Counted from the first letter of the stretch, positions 11,961 to 22,828 are shown. The stretch is 64,000 bases of DNA from Dyella sp. RRB7 (GCF_022761115.1 NZ_JAKWJS010000005.1:1-64000), one strand, 5' to 3'. The notes: generated by a model from the sequence alone, not told the origin. A program made the numbers and translations.

Positions 11961-12251
11961 ATGCGCGATGTCGATTCGATCCAAGCCCAGCAGGAAGGCC
12001 AGGGTTTCCAGTTTCCCGGTGAGTTCGAGATCACCGCCATGGGCAATGCCAGCGCGGACCTGAAGGCCCGCGTGCCGCTGATCCTCGAAGGCATCGGCCT
12101 GCACGTGCTGCATGAGACGGTGAAGCACCGTCATTCGCGGGAAGGCAACTTTCTGTCGGTGACGGTGAGTTTCCGCTGCGACAACCGCGAGCAGTACGAC
12201 CTGGCCCATGTAACGCTGCGGGCCGATCCGGATATCCGTTACACGCTGTAG
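11961..12251 (+). CDS. ybeD: DUF493 family protein YbeD
   Basis: Small 96-residue ACT-like-fold protein of the DUF493 (YbeD) family. The family markers FPGEFEITAMG at the start and LSVTVSFRCDN with YDLAHVTLRADPDIRYTL at the end are present. The molecular role is unknown. In many gammaproteobacteria it lies between dac and lipB exactly as here. A good ribosome site (AAGGGAG, 11946-11952) sits 8 bases before the ATG at 11961, which decides the start against the longer open frame. Confidence 0.9.
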   Translation: MRDVDSIQAQQEGQGFQFPGEFEITAMGNASADLKARVPLILEGIGLHVLHETVKHRHSREGNFLSVTVSFRCDNREQYDLAHVTLRADPDIRYTL

Positions 12252-12367
12252 GTGCGCCATTGGGCGGGTCGTGATGCGCCATGGCGCTTCGCGACCGGGC
12301 CCCTCTTGGCTTCGCCGTACCCCGGCCGCATCTCCTTCAGACCCCGCCCCACCAGGTTCAGTCCCCC

Positions 12368-13036
12368 ATGTCCCTGCCGCTCAAAGTCCGTCGTCTCGGT
12401 CGCCAGCCTTACGCGGCGACGTGGGAGGCGATGAGCCAGTTCACCAACAACCGCGGCCCCGACACGCCCGACGAGCTGTGGCTGCTCGAGCATGACCCGG
12501 TATTCACCCAGGGCCAGGCCGGCAAGGCCGAGCATGTACTGGCGCCAGGGGATATCCCGGTGGTGCAGGTGGATCGCGGCGGCCAGGTGACCTACCACGG
12601 CCCCGGCCAGATCGTGGCCTACCCGCTGATCGACCTGCGCCGTGCTGGCGTCAGCGTGCGCGAGCTGGTCAACAAGATCGAGCAATCCATCATCGATACG
12701 CTGGCGCATTGGAATATCGGCGCCGAGCGGCTGGAAGGCGCCCCGGGCGTCTACGTGGCTGGCGCCAAGGTGGCGGCCCTGGGTTTGCGCGTGCGGCGCG
12801 GCTGCAGTTTCCACGGCCTGGCCTTCAACGTGAACATGGATCTGGAGCCCTACCACCGCATCAACCCCTGCGGTTACAAGGGTTTGGCGGTCACTCAAGT
12901 GCTAGACTTGGGCGGTCCGTCGCGCCTGTCGGACGTCGAGGACGCCCTGGTGGAGGAGTTCTGCCGCCAGTTTGGTTTCGACGCCGAGCCGGCTGCCCCC
13001 ATCCTTCCTGAACTACCCGCTCGTGTAGCGGTCTAG
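12368..13036 (+). CDS. lipB: Octanoyl-[ACP]:protein N-octanoyltransferase
   Basis: Transfers octanoate from octanoyl-ACP to lipoyl domains, the first step of endogenous lipoate synthesis. The signature [20 protein letters not shown] (residues 70-89) and the catalytic pair K134 (GAKVAALG) and C168 (INPCGYKG) are intact. The 222-residue length is normal. The open frame extends to 12281, but the ATG at 12368 starts the conserved [12 protein letters not shown] 116-base gap separates it from ybeD. lipA follows after 10 bases, so octanoyl transfer and sulfur insertion are co-expressed. Confidence 0.95.
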   Translation: MSLPLKVRRLGRQPYAATWEAMSQFTNNRGPDTPDELWLLEHDPVFTQGQAGKAEHVLAPGDIPVVQVDRGGQVTYHGPGQIVAYPLIDLRRAGVSVRELVNKIEQSIIDTLAHWNIGAERLEGAPGVYVAGAKVAALGLRVRRGCSFHGLAFNVNMDLEPYHRINPCGYKGLAVTQVLDLGGPSRLSDVEDALVEEFCRQFGFDAEPAAPILPELPARVAV

Positions 13037-13046
13037 GCTTACCTAC

Positions 13047-14051
13047 ATGAGCGAAATTTCCACTTCCAAGGCCATCCCGATCAGCGTGGTCGGCGGCGCC
13101 CCCGCCGTCGACAAGCAGCTCGGTAACGACAAGATCGCGCTCAATCGCGCGGGTTTCGACACGGCCGTTCCCACCCTGCGCAAGCCCAGCTGGATCCGCG
13201 TGCGGTTGCCGCAGGGCAATGCCGTGCAGCAGCTGAAGTCGCGCCTGCGCGAAAACTCGCTGGTGACGGTGTGCGAGGAAGCCAGCTGCCCGAACATCCA
13301 CGAGTGCTTCAGCAAGGGCACCGCCACCTTCATGATCCTGGGCGAGGTGTGCACCCGCCGCTGCTCGTTCTGCGACGTGGCCCATGGCCGCCCGGCCGCG
13401 CCCGATCCGCTGGAGCCGGCGCGCCTGGCCGAGACCATCCGCGACATGCGCCTGAAGTACGTGGTGATCACCTCGGTGGACCGCGACGACCTGCGTGATG
13501 GCGGTGCCGAGCATTTCGCCGCGTGCATTCGCGCGGTGCGCCACGCCAGCCCCAACATCCGCATCGAGATCCTCACGCCGGATTTCCGCGGCAAGGGCCG
13601 CATGGAACGCGCGCTGGAAGTGCTCAAGGACTTCCCGCCGGACGTGTTCAACCACAACCTCGAAACCGTGCCGCACCTGTATCGCGAAGTGCGTCCGGGC
13701 GCCGACTACCAGTGGTCGCTGGACCTGCTCAAGCGCTTCAAGGCGCAGCATCCGGACGTGCCGACCAAGTCCGGCATCATGCTGGGCCTGGGCGAAACCC
13801 TGGAGCAGGTGCTGGAAACCATGCGCGACCTGCGCGCGCATGATGTCGAGATGATCACCATCGGCCAGTACCTGCAGCCGACCCCGCATCATCACCCGGT
13901 GATCCGCTACTGGACGCCGGAAGAATTTGAAACCCTGCGTGAGGCCGGTGAGGCGATGGGCTTCCATCACGTCGCCTCCGGTCCGCTGGTGCGTTCGTCC
14001 TACCACGCCGACCTGCAGGCTCACGCCGCGGGCGTCACTGAGCACGCCTAA
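13047..14051 (+). CDS. lipA: Lipoyl synthase
   Basis: Radical-SAM enzyme that inserts two sulfurs into protein-bound octanoyl groups. Both iron-sulfur clusters are accounted for. The auxiliary cluster ligands are C76, C81 and C87 (CX4CX5C), and the radical-SAM cluster ligands are C102, C106 and C109 (CX3CX2C). The C-terminal RSSY motif, which supplies the serine ligand of the auxiliary cluster, is present. The protein has 334 residues. It sits 10 bases behind lipB and 9 bases ahead of prc. Confidence 0.97.
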   Translation: MSEISTSKAIPISVVGGAPAVDKQLGNDKIALNRAGFDTAVPTLRKPSWIRVRLPQGNAVQQLKSRLRENSLVTVCEEASCPNIHECFSKGTATFMILGEVCTRRCSFCDVAHGRPAAPDPLEPARLAETIRDMRLKYVVITSVDRDDLRDGGAEHFAACIRAVRHASPNIRIEILTPDFRGKGRMERALEVLKDFPPDVFNHNLETVPHLYREVRPGADYQWSLDLLKRFKAQHPDVPTKSGIMLGLGETLEQVLETMRDLRAHDVEMITIGQYLQPTPHHHPVIRYWTPEEFETLREAGEAMGFHHVASGPLVRSSYHADLQAHAAGVTEHA

Positions 14052-14060
14052 AGAGAACCT

Positions 14061-16313
14061 ATGAAACTGCGTCCCTCGCTAGCCCTGCTGCTCGCCCTTG
14101 CCGTCACTGGCGTTGGCGTCCATGCGCAGTCCGCCGCTGACCTCACCGACGACAGCGCACCGCGCAAGTTCTCCACACTGCCGTTGAAGCCCACGGTGTC
14201 GCAGGCGCAGGCGGCGCAGCTTTCCGCGCGCTTCCTCACCCGCTTCCACTACGACGCGCAGCCGCTCGACGATGCGATGTCGCAGAAGATCTACAAGGCC
14301 TATCTCGAAAGCCTCGACGGCGAGAAGGTGTTCTTCACGCAGGCCGACCTGGCCAAGTTCGAGCCGCTGAAAACGCAGTTGGACGATGCGATCTGGAACC
14401 AGGATCTCGCTGGCCCGTTCGGCATGTTCAACCTGTACGTGCAGCGCGCCATCGAGCGCATGACCTATGCGCGCGGCCTGCTCGCCAAGGGTTTCGACTT
14501 CTCGGCGAACGAGAGCTACAACTTCGACCGCAAGAAGGCCGAGTGGCCGAAGGACCAGGCCGAGCTGGATACCTTGTGGCGCCAGCGCACCGAAAACGAC
14601 TGGCTGCGCCTGAAGCTCGCCGGCAAGACCGATGACGAGATCCGCAAGACGCTGGACAAGCGCTACGCCGGTTACATCGACCGCGTGAAGCAGCTCGATG
14701 GCGAGGACGCGTTCCAGTCGTTCATGAACGCCTATGCCGAATCCACCGATCCGCACACCGATTACCTCGGCCCCCGCGCGGCGGAGAATTTCGACATCTC
14801 CATGAAGCTGTCGCTGGAAGGCATCGGCGCCGTGCTGCAGGCACGCGACGAGTACACCGCGATCCGCGAAGTGGTGCCGGCCGGCCCGGCGGCCAAGTCC
14901 GGCAAGATCCACGTGGGCGACCGCATCGTGGCGATCGGCGAGGGCGCCAACGGCCCGATGGTCGACGTCATCGGCTGGCGCCTGGACGACGTGGTCAAGC
15001 ATATCCGCGGCAAGAAGGACACCACCGTGCGGCTGGAGATCCTGCCGGCCGACGCGGGCGTGGACGGCAAGCACGAACTCATCAGCCTGGTGCGCCAGAA
15101 GGTGAGCATCGAGGAGCAGGCGGCCAAGAAGAAGGTCATCGAGATCAAGGACGGCGATGTCAGCCGCAAGATCGGCGTGATCGACCTGCCCAGCTTCTAT
15201 TCCGACTTCGGCGCGCGCCGCGAGGGCGACAAGGACTTCAAGAGCGCCACCCGCGACGTGGCCAAGCTGCTTGGCGAGCTGAAGGCCGCCGGCGTCGAAG
15301 GTGTGGTGATCGACCTGCGCAACAACGGCGGCGGCTCGCTGGCCGAAGCCAATGAGCTCACCGGCCTGTTCATCGACCAGGGTCCGGTGGTGCAGGTGCG
15401 CGACGCCCGTGGCGAAGTGCAGGTGCAGGGCGACGACGATCCGGGCATGGCGTGGAGTGGCCCGATGGCAGTGCTGGTGAACCGCGGTTCGGCCTCGGCG
15501 TCGGAGATCTTCGCCGCAGCGATCCAGGACTACGGCCGCGGCCTGATCATCGGCCAGCCGACCTTCGGCAAGGGCACCGTGCAGAACCTGGTCGACCTGG
15601 ACCGCTTCACCCACAGCACCAAGGAAAAGCCGCAGTACGGCGAGCTGAAGATGACCATCCAGGAATTCTTCCGCATCAACGGCGGCTCGACCCAGCTCAA
15701 GGGCGTGACGCCGGACATCCAGTATCCGAAGAACGGCGACGAGAAGGATTTCGGCGAGTCCACCTACGACAACGCGCTGCCGTGGACGCAGATTCCGCCG
15801 GCCGACTACAAGCCGGTGGCCGACCTGAAGGCCTACCTGAGCCCGCTGCAGGCCAAGCACGATGCGCGTACGGCCAAGTCGCCCGCGTGGAAGCTGATGC
15901 TCGACGAGCTGGCGCAGTACCGCAAGATGCGCGACAAGACCTCCGTCTCGCTCAACTTCGCCCAGCGACAGGCCGAGCGCAAGGAGCAGGACGCCATCCA
16001 GGCCGACTTCCGTGCGCGTCACAAGGCCATCGATGGCGACGTGGGCGATGACGACAGCGTGGTGCTCGACGATGGCCTCAACGCCAACGAGCGCAGCCTC
16101 AAGTCCGAGCTGAAGCAGGAAGACGAAGCCAAGAAGGCCGCCGATCCGCAGCTGCAGGAAACGGCGCACATCCTGTTTGACGCCGTGGGCATGATCAAGG
16201 CCGACCCGAAGCTTGCCGCTGAAGTGTTGCCTTACGGCGGCAAGTTCGACACGAGCTCGACGGCTGCCGTGGTTCCGGCCACGCCGGCGCCCACGCCGGC
16301 CATCAATCACTGA
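14061..16313 (+). CDS. prc: Carboxy-terminal processing (tail-specific) protease Prc
   Basis: Periplasmic S41 endopeptidase that processes or degrades proteins from their C-termini. A signal peptide (about 1-23) is followed by an N-terminal helical domain, a PDZ domain (around 250-350, with the DRIVAIGEGANG loop), and the protease core. In the core, S479 in GSASASEIF and K504 in PTFGKGTVQ lie 25 residues apart, like the Ser430/Lys455 dyad of E. coli. The C-terminal DUF3340-like region continues to residue 750, longer than E. coli Prc (682), and ends in an Ala/Pro tail. It is last in the block and is followed by a strong terminator. Confidence 0.94.
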   Translation: MKLRPSLALLLALAVTGVGVHAQSAADLTDDSAPRKFSTLPLKPTVSQAQAAQLSARFLTRFHYDAQPLDDAMSQKIYKAYLESLDGEKVFFTQADLAKFEPLKTQLDDAIWNQDLAGPFGMFNLYVQRAIERMTYARGLLAKGFDFSANESYNFDRKKAEWPKDQAELDTLWRQRTENDWLRLKLAGKTDDEIRKTLDKRYAGYIDRVKQLDGEDAFQSFMNAYAESTDPHTDYLGPRAAENFDISMKLSLEGIGAVLQARDEYTAIREVVPAGPAAKSGKIHVGDRIVAIGEGANGPMVDVIGWRLDDVVKHIRGKKDTTVRLEILPADAGVDGKHELISLVRQKVSIEEQAAKKKVIEIKDGDVSRKIGVIDLPSFYSDFGARREGDKDFKSATRDVAKLLGELKAAGVEGVVIDLRNNGGGSLAEANELTGLFIDQGPVVQVRDARGEVQVQGDDDPGMAWSGPMAVLVNRGSASASEIFAAAIQDYGRGLIIGQPTFGKGTVQNLVDLDRFTHSTKEKPQYGELKMTIQEFFRINGGSTQLKGVTPDIQYPKNGDEKDFGESTYDNALPWTQIPPADYKPVADLKAYLSPLQAKHDARTAKSPAWKLMLDELAQYRKMRDKTSVSLNFAQRQAERKEQDAIQADFRARHKAIDGDVGDDDSVVLDDGLNANERSLKSELKQEDEAKKAADPQLQETAHILFDAVGMIKADPKLAAEVLPYGGKFDTSSTAAVVPATPAPTPAINH

Positions 16314-16339
16314 GTTTCCCTGCCACGGGGAAGCAGCAA

Positions 16340-16368
16340 GGGCGGTGCGCAGGCGCCGCCCTTTTTTT
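16340..16368 (+). terminator. Rho-independent terminator after prc
   Basis: A 9-bp stem, GGGCGGTGC with GCGCCGCCC (one G-T wobble), a GCAG loop and seven T residues. It ends the mreB-to-prc block. Confidence 0.88.
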
Positions 16369-16480
16369 GTGCCCACTGTCTGCAACCAGGTGCTGCGGCA
16401 AGCGGGCGCATCTCGTTGTGCAAAATCAGGCGCACCGCCTTAGCTGTTGATTTCGCTGGCGATTCGTAACTTCTTGCCGT

Positions 16481-16509
16481 TTGAGAGTAAGAATGATTTG
16501 CAATACGAT
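16481..16509 (+). promoter_or_regulatory. Promoter with an embedded Fur-box-like operator
   Basis: TTGAGA (-35, 16481-16486), a 17-base spacer and TACGAT (-10, 16504-16509) lie 60 bases before the porin gene. The spacer is almost filled by TAAGAATGATTTGCAAT (16488-16504), which matches the common gammaproteobacterial Fur-site form TGAGAATCATTTGCATT at 14 of 17 positions. A repressor bound there would block RNA polymerase. Binding by Fur is inferred from likeness alone. Confidence 0.5.
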
Positions 16510-16568
16510 GCCGCCGGGCGCTCCCTGGCGAGCGCGATCCGCAAGATCAACGACGATAGGGTGGGGTG

Positions 16569-18095
16569 ATGCTGAAGGGAGTGGTTCGCAAGCGGTGGCG
16601 CGCAGCCGCCGGGGGCGCGGGACGATGCCGCCTGGCTTCGGTCGGCGTGGGCGTTGCGTTCGCGGTGGCGTTGCTGGCGTCGTCGCCGTTGCTGGCGGCG
16701 CCACCGCCGCTGTCGGTGCCGATCAGCTCGGAGCAGGACGCCAATGGACAGACCACCAGCCAGGCCAGCTTCCTGAGCAATCTCAAGCGCAGCAACTACA
16801 TGCTCGGCGACATGTTTGGCCTGCGCACCTTCCTCAGCAAATACGGCATCTCACTGGCCATCCAGGAAACCAGCGAAGTGCTCGGCAACGTCAGCGGCGG
16901 CAGCCGCAAGGGCGCGCAATACGACGGCCTGACCCAGATGGTCATGCAGATGGATACGCGACGCGCCTTCGGCTGGTACGGCGGCCTGTTCAACATCAGC
17001 GCGTTGCAGATCCATGGCCAGAACCTCAGCGCGGATAATCTGCAGACCCTGCAGACGGCCAGCGGCATCGAAGCCGATCGCGCGACCCGCCTGTGGGAGC
17101 TGTGGTACGACCAGAAATTCCTCGAAGAGGATCGCCTGGACGTGAAGGTCGGCCAGCAAAGCGTCGACCAGGAATTCATCGTCAGCAACAACGCGGCGTA
17201 CTTCGTCAACACCATGTTCGGCTGGCCGGCATTGCCGTCCTACAACATGCCCGGCGGCGGCCCGGCTTATCCGCTGTCGGCGCTCGGCATACGCCTGCGC
17301 TATCGGCCGGTGAACTCGATCACCCTGCTGCTGGGTGTGTTCAACGGTAGCCCGGTGAGCAACAACAACGGTGATCCGCAGCAGGTGAACGCATCGGGTA
17401 CCAGTTTCCCGCTGGGCGGCGGCCGGCTGGTGATGGCCGAGTTGCAGTACGCCTATCCGTCGCTGGGCAGCATGGTCGAGCCGGGCGAGTCACAGCCGCT
17501 GGCGCGCACGTACCGCATCGGCGCGTGGTACGACACGGAGAATTTTGCCGACCAGCGCTATGACGTGAACGGCCAGCCGCTGGCCAGCCCGGCCAGCAAC
17601 GGCGTGCCCGCCAACCATCGCGGCAACTTCTCGATGTACGTGGTGGCCGACCAGATGCTGTGGCGCAACGCCGCCGATCCCAACAACACGCTCAATGTGT
17701 TCGCGCGCCTGATGGGTACGCCGCAGAACGACCGCAACCTGATCCGCTCGAGCATGAATGCGGGCCTGGTTTATCACGAGCCTTTCCGCAATCGCGCGGA
17801 CGACACCTTCGGCGTGGGCATGGGCTATGTGCACGTGACCAGCGGCGCGCAAGGTGCGGATCGCGATGTGGCCACCTATGCGGCCATCTCCGATCCGTAC
17901 AGCTTCAATCCGGTCCGCGGTTCGGAAACCTATGTCGAGGCTACCTACCAGTACCAGCTGCGCCCCTGGTGGCAGCTGCAGCCGGACCTGCAGTACGTGT
18001 TCAACCCAGGTGGCGGCGTCGTCAATCCCAGCAATCCCACGCACCGCGTCCAGAACGAGCTGGTGCTGGGCCTGCGCACCAATATTCTGTTCTGA
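16569..18095 (+). CDS. OprB-family outer-membrane porin
   Basis: Predicted outer-membrane beta-barrel of the OprB (carbohydrate-selective porin) family, 508 residues. After a basic N-terminus, a hydrophobic signal segment ends in LLAAP (about residue 45). The mature part alternates polar and hydrophobic residues and ends in the terminal Phe typical of BAM-assembled barrels (NILF). The order of domains (LFNISALQIHGQNLS, RLWELWYDQKF, VGQQSVDQEF, ending in EATYQYQLRPWWQLQPDLQYVFNPGG) is characteristic of OprB. The ATG at 16569 is used; a GTG immediately before it is also possible. It heads a three-gene unit with a secreted propeller-like protein and a DyP peroxidase, so the substrate may not be a sugar. 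Confidence 0.85.
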   Translation: MLKGVVRKRWRAAAGGAGRCRLASVGVGVAFAVALLASSPLLAAPPPLSVPISSEQDANGQTTSQASFLSNLKRSNYMLGDMFGLRTFLSKYGISLAIQETSEVLGNVSGGSRKGAQYDGLTQMVMQMDTRRAFGWYGGLFNISALQIHGQNLSADNLQTLQTASGIEADRATRLWELWYDQKFLEEDRLDVKVGQQSVDQEFIVSNNAAYFVNTMFGWPALPSYNMPGGGPAYPLSALGIRLRYRPVNSITLLLGVFNGSPVSNNNGDPQQVNASGTSFPLGGGRLVMAELQYAYPSLGSMVEPGESQPLARTYRIGAWYDTENFADQRYDVNGQPLASPASNGVPANHRGNFSMYVVADQMLWRNAADPNNTLNVFARLMGTPQNDRNLIRSSMNAGLVYHEPFRNRADDTFGVGMGYVHVTSGAQGADRDVATYAAISDPYSFNPVRGSETYVEATYQYQLRPWWQLQPDLQYVFNPGGGVVNPSNPTHRVQNELVLGLRTNILF

Positions 18096-18106
18096 AGGCC
18101 AATGAC

Positions 18107-19270
18107 ATGCGTGATGTGATGAAGAGTGACTTGCAGGAAGCGCGGGATTCGTGGCGGGGCGTGTGCCTGTTGCTGGCGCTGGTGGCGGGCGTTGCCAGCG
18201 CGAACGAGTCGAAGGGTGTGCTGGAGACCATCCACCACCACGTGACCTTGGCCTCGACGGTCACCGAGAACGGTGACCTCAATCCCTATGCCGTGGTGGT
18301 GGCGCCGGTATCGGCGGGGAAGATCGAGAAAGACGATGTGTTGGTGGACAACTTCAACAACATCTCCAACCTGCAGGGCACTGGCACCACCATCGTCGGC
18401 TATCGCCCCTCGACCAAGCAGACCTACCTGGTGGCCAACCTGCCGCAGAAGCTGCCCGAGTGCCCCGGCGGCGTCGGCCTGACCACCGCGATGACCATGC
18501 TCAAGACCGGCTGGATCATCGTGGGCAGCACGCCGAGCACCGACGGCACCACCGCCACCAAAGGCGATGGCTGCGTGATCGTGCTCGATCCCAACGGCAA
18601 GATGGTCGCGGCCTGGTCCGGTGCCACCATCAACGATCCCTGGGGCGACATGGCGGTGGACGATCGCGGTTCCAGCGCGACCCTGTTCATCAGCATGGCG
18701 GGCTTTGGGCTGAAGAGCCCGGACGTGATCGATCCGGCTACCAAGTTCCCCGAAATCATCCACAAGGCCACGGTGCTGCGCCTGGAACTGAATATTCCCG
18801 ATGGCAAGCCGCCGGAACTGGTCAGCCAGACCGTGGTGGGCGACGGCTTTGCGCAGCGCGCCGATCGCGACAACTTCCTGCTGGGGCCGACCGGGCTGGC
18901 GCTGGGTCCCGATGGCACGCTGTACGTCACCGATGGCCTGGACAATGTGATCACGGCCATTCCCGATGCGCTTACGCGTACCACCAGCGCGGGCACCGGC
19001 AAGGTGGTGACGCGCGATGGCCTGCTGAGCTGGCCGCTGGCGATGGTGTACACCTCCGGCCATCTGCTGGTGTGCAACGGCAAGAACGGCCAGGTGGTGG
19101 AAATCGATCCGTCGACGGGCGCGCAGGTCTATGCCCAGTGGATCGACTCCGACCAGGCGCAGTCGCCGCCGGGCAACGGTGATCTGTTCGGCATTGCCAT
19201 CACGCCTGACGGGCAGGGCTTCTATTACGTCGAAGACGATATGAATACGCTCATGCGGGCAAGCCGATGA
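18107..19270 (+). CDS. Secreted NHL/SMP-30-like beta-propeller protein
   Basis: 387-residue exported protein. The start at 18107 is chosen because GAAGG lies 8 bases upstream and gives a basic N-terminus followed by a signal sequence cut near VASA-NE. The body shows several propeller-like blades, for example LGPTGLALGPDGTLYVTDGLDNVITAI and GDLFGIAITPDGQGFYYVEDDMNTLM, like NHL or gluconolactonase-type repeats. No catalytic residues can be assigned. The start lies 11 bases after the porin stop, and the stop overlaps the DyP gene as ATGA. It is therefore co-translated with a peroxidase and probably acts with it in the periplasm. Function unknown. Confidence 0.75.
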   Translation: MRDVMKSDLQEARDSWRGVCLLLALVAGVASANESKGVLETIHHHVTLASTVTENGDLNPYAVVVAPVSAGKIEKDDVLVDNFNNISNLQGTGTTIVGYRPSTKQTYLVANLPQKLPECPGGVGLTTAMTMLKTGWIIVGSTPSTDGTTATKGDGCVIVLDPNGKMVAAWSGATINDPWGDMAVDDRGSSATLFISMAGFGLKSPDVIDPATKFPEIIHKATVLRLELNIPDGKPPELVSQTVVGDGFAQRADRDNFLLGPTGLALGPDGTLYVTDGLDNVITAIPDALTRTTSAGTGKVVTRDGLLSWPLAMVYTSGHLLVCNGKNGQVVEIDPSTGAQVYAQWIDSDQAQSPPGNGDLFGIAITPDGQGFYYVEDDMNTLMRASR

Positions 19271-20553
19271 ACGACTCCGATGCCTCCCATCCGCAACAGC
19301 CCGGGCGTCGCCGATTCCTCGCCACGGCAGCCACGGCGGCCACCGTCGCCGCCACCGTGCCGATGGCGGTCCTGCCCCAGGCGGCCCTTGCCGGCGCGGC
19401 CAAGGACAGTGACACGGTGCCATTCTGGGGCAGTCGCCAGGCCGGAGTGGTCACGCCCCAGCAGGGCAGCATCTACTTTGCGGCGTTCGACCTGGTCACC
19501 GCCGAGCGCGACGATGTCATCGCCTTGCTGCGCGCGTGGACGCAGGCGGCGGCGCGCTTGACGCAAGGGCTGCCGGTGGCTGATTCGGCGACCGATCCCG
19601 CCGCGCCGCCGGTGGATAGCGGCGAGGCGGCCGGCTTGTCGCCCAGTCGTCTCACCCTGACCTTCGGTTTTGGTCCCGGCCTGTTCACCAAGGATGGTGC
19701 CGATCGCTATGGCCTGGCCAGGCATCGTCCCGAGGCCTTGGTCGATCTGCCGCGATTCAATGGCGATCAGCTGGTGCCCGCGCGCACCGGTGGCGACCTG
19801 TGCGTGCAGGCTTGCGCGGATGAGCCGCAGGTGGCCTTCCACGCCGTGCGCCAGCTCGCGCGCGTGGCCGATGCCTGGGCCAGGATGCGCTGGGCGCAGT
19901 CGGGCTTCCTGGCGCAGTACAAGGACAAGGAAACCCCGCGCAACCTGATGGGCTTCAAGGACGGCACCATGAATCCGCCCATCGGCAGCAAGGCCGCCAT
20001 GGACAAGTTCGTGTGGACCGGCGCCGAGGGCGGCTGGATGAAGGACGGTACCTATATGGTCGCCCGCCCCATCCGCATCGCGCTGGAGCACTGGGATCGC
20101 ATGAAGCTCGGCTTCCAGGAGCAGGTGATGGGCCGCTCCAAGGCGAGCGGCGCGGCGCTGGGGCGCGAGCGCGAGTTCGACAGCCTCGACCTCGACGCCA
20201 GCGACGCCGACGGTAACCCGCTGCTTCCCGAGAATTCGCACGTGCGGCTCGGTGCGCCCGAACTCAACGATGGCGCGCAGGTGTTGCGTCGTTCCTATTC
20301 CTACGACAACGGCCTCAGCTTCACCGCCGAGCGCTGGCCGCCGTGGCGGCAGGGTATGGAGTTCGATGCGGGCTTGCTGTTCGTGTGTTTCCAGCGCGAT
20401 CCGCGCACGGGCTTCATCAAGATCTTCGACAAGATGTCGAAGTTCGACATGCTCAACCAGTTCGTCACCCACGTCGGCGGCGGCCTGTTCGCCTGCCCGC
20501 CGGGAGCGGCGGAGGGTGGTTATATCGGCCAGCCGTTGTTCGAGCTGGCATAA
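19267..20553 (+). CDS. Tat-exported Dyp-type haem peroxidase (EfeB-like)
   Basis: Periplasmic dye-decolorising peroxidase of the EfeB/YcdB group. The N-terminus has a Tat signal (GRRRFLATAATAAT) with a long hydrophobic core ending in ALAGA. The GXXDG motif is GFKDG with D232. The proximal haem ligand is H325 in NSHVRLGAP, and the family Arg follows in RRSYSYD. At 428 residues it matches EfeB (423). EfeB normally belongs to the EfeUOB ferrous-iron importer, but neither EfeU nor EfeO is nearby. Instead it shares a unit with an OprB porin and a propeller-like protein behind a Fur-like operator. A terminator follows directly. Confidence 0.92.
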   Translation: MNDSDASHPQQPGRRRFLATAATAATVAATVPMAVLPQAALAGAAKDSDTVPFWGSRQAGVVTPQQGSIYFAAFDLVTAERDDVIALLRAWTQAAARLTQGLPVADSATDPAAPPVDSGEAAGLSPSRLTLTFGFGPGLFTKDGADRYGLARHRPEALVDLPRFNGDQLVPARTGGDLCVQACADEPQVAFHAVRQLARVADAWARMRWAQSGFLAQYKDKETPRNLMGFKDGTMNPPIGSKAAMDKFVWTGAEGGWMKDGTYMVARPIRIALEHWDRMKLGFQEQVMGRSKASGAALGREREFDSLDLDASDADGNPLLPENSHVRLGAPELNDGAQVLRRSYSYDNGLSFTAERWPPWRQGMEFDAGLLFVCFQRDPRTGFIKIFDKMSKFDMLNQFVTHVGGGLFACPPGAAEGGYIGQPLFELA

Positions 20554-20566
20554 GTCCAGCGCAAAG

Positions 20567-20591
20567 GCGGCGCCCAGGCGCCGCTTTTTTT
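20567..20591 (+). terminator. Rho-independent terminator after the DyP gene
   Basis: GCGGCGC pairs with GCGCCGC around a CCAG loop, followed by seven T residues. It lies 13 bases past the peroxidase stop and closes the porin-propeller-DyP unit. Confidence 0.88.
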
Positions 20592-20656
20592 CATGGACGC
20601 AGGCGGCGCGGGGCGCGCATGCTTGGGCCGGCCCGGACCATCTCGCGGGGATGCCC

Positions 20657-21262
20657 ATGGATACGCTGCAGAACCTTGCCCTGGCAGGCGGCCTTTCCTG
20701 GGCCAGCGGTTTCCGGCTTTACGCCACCGTGTTGCTGGCCGGCCTGCTGGGGCGACTGGGCTATGTGCACCTGCCCGAAGGCTTGCAACTGCTCACCGAC
20801 AACTGGGTGCTCGGCATCGCGGGCGTGATGGCCGTCGGCGAGTTCCTGGCCGACAAGATTCCCGCGTTCGACAGCGTGTGGGATGCGATCCACACGCTGG
20901 TCCGGGTGCCCGCCGGTACCTTGCTAGCCTGGGGTGTCTTTCGCGATGCCGGGCCCGGCACGCAATTCGCCGCCGCGCTGCTCGGTGGCTCGCTGGCGTT
21001 CGGCACGCATCTGGCCAAGACGGGCGGCAGGGCGTTGATCAACACCTCGCCCGAGCCTTTCAGCAACTGGGGCGCCAGTGCCGGCGAAGACATCTCGTGG
21101 CTGGGCGGCATGTACCTGATGTGGCGGCACCCCGAGGTGTTTCTGGTGCTGCTGCTGTTGTTCGTGCTGTTCCTGCTTTGGCTGGTGCCGAAGATCGTGC
21201 GTGGCTTGCGCACGCTGGCGCGCCGGTTGCGTGGGCAAGGTGCCGCGTCGTCGGGGACTTGA
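20657..21262 (+). CDS. DUF4126 family membrane protein
   Basis: 201-residue inner-membrane protein with about five hydrophobic segments. Family features include LALAGGLSWASGFRLYATVLLAGLLGRLG at the start, the central GEFLADKIPAFDSVWDAIHTLVRVPAGTLLA stretch, and a strongly hydrophobic last third (VLLLLFVLFLLWLV) with a basic tail. It matches the DUF4126 family as remembered; no function is known. The ATG at 20657 is preferred over 20651 because GGGG then sits 6 bases upstream. It is isolated between the DyP terminator and a convergent aminopeptidase gene. Confidence 0.78.
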   Translation: MDTLQNLALAGGLSWASGFRLYATVLLAGLLGRLGYVHLPEGLQLLTDNWVLGIAGVMAVGEFLADKIPAFDSVWDAIHTLVRVPAGTLLAWGVFRDAGPGTQFAAALLGGSLAFGTHLAKTGGRALINTSPEPFSNWGASAGEDISWLGGMYLMWRHPEVFLVLLLLFVLFLLWLVPKIVRGLRTLARRLRGQGAASSGT

Positions 21263-21310
21263 GAGGTGGATGCGGCCGCAGCTCACGGCAATCACCTCAT
21301 GCTTCCCGCT

Positions 21311-21340
21311 CCGTCATCCCCGTCTTCGCAGGGACGACGG
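21311..21340. repeat. Imperfect copy of the GTCATCCCCG palindromic repeat
   Basis: CCGTCATCCC and GGGACGACGG form an imperfect palindrome between convergent genes. It is related to the better copies at 25088-25117 and 54826-54852, so this is a dispersed REP-like family in this genome. It could also serve as a terminator here. Confidence 0.6.
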
Positions 21341-21352
21341 AGTAAAAGACGG

Positions 21353-22732
<1,380 letters not shown>

Positions 22733-22828
22733 GGAATTCCTTGCGCGGCGCATCCGCTGGCCGCGGTGGCTACAGGTTACTTGGCAATGATGCTCGCTTT
22801 TGCTTCGAGGGGCGAGCGCAGTAGGTGC

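Noticed and set aside
14079-16385. A 768-codon minus-strand frame opposite prc
   Set aside because: The plus strand encodes a complete S41 protease with its catalytic dyad; the antisense product is low-complexity.
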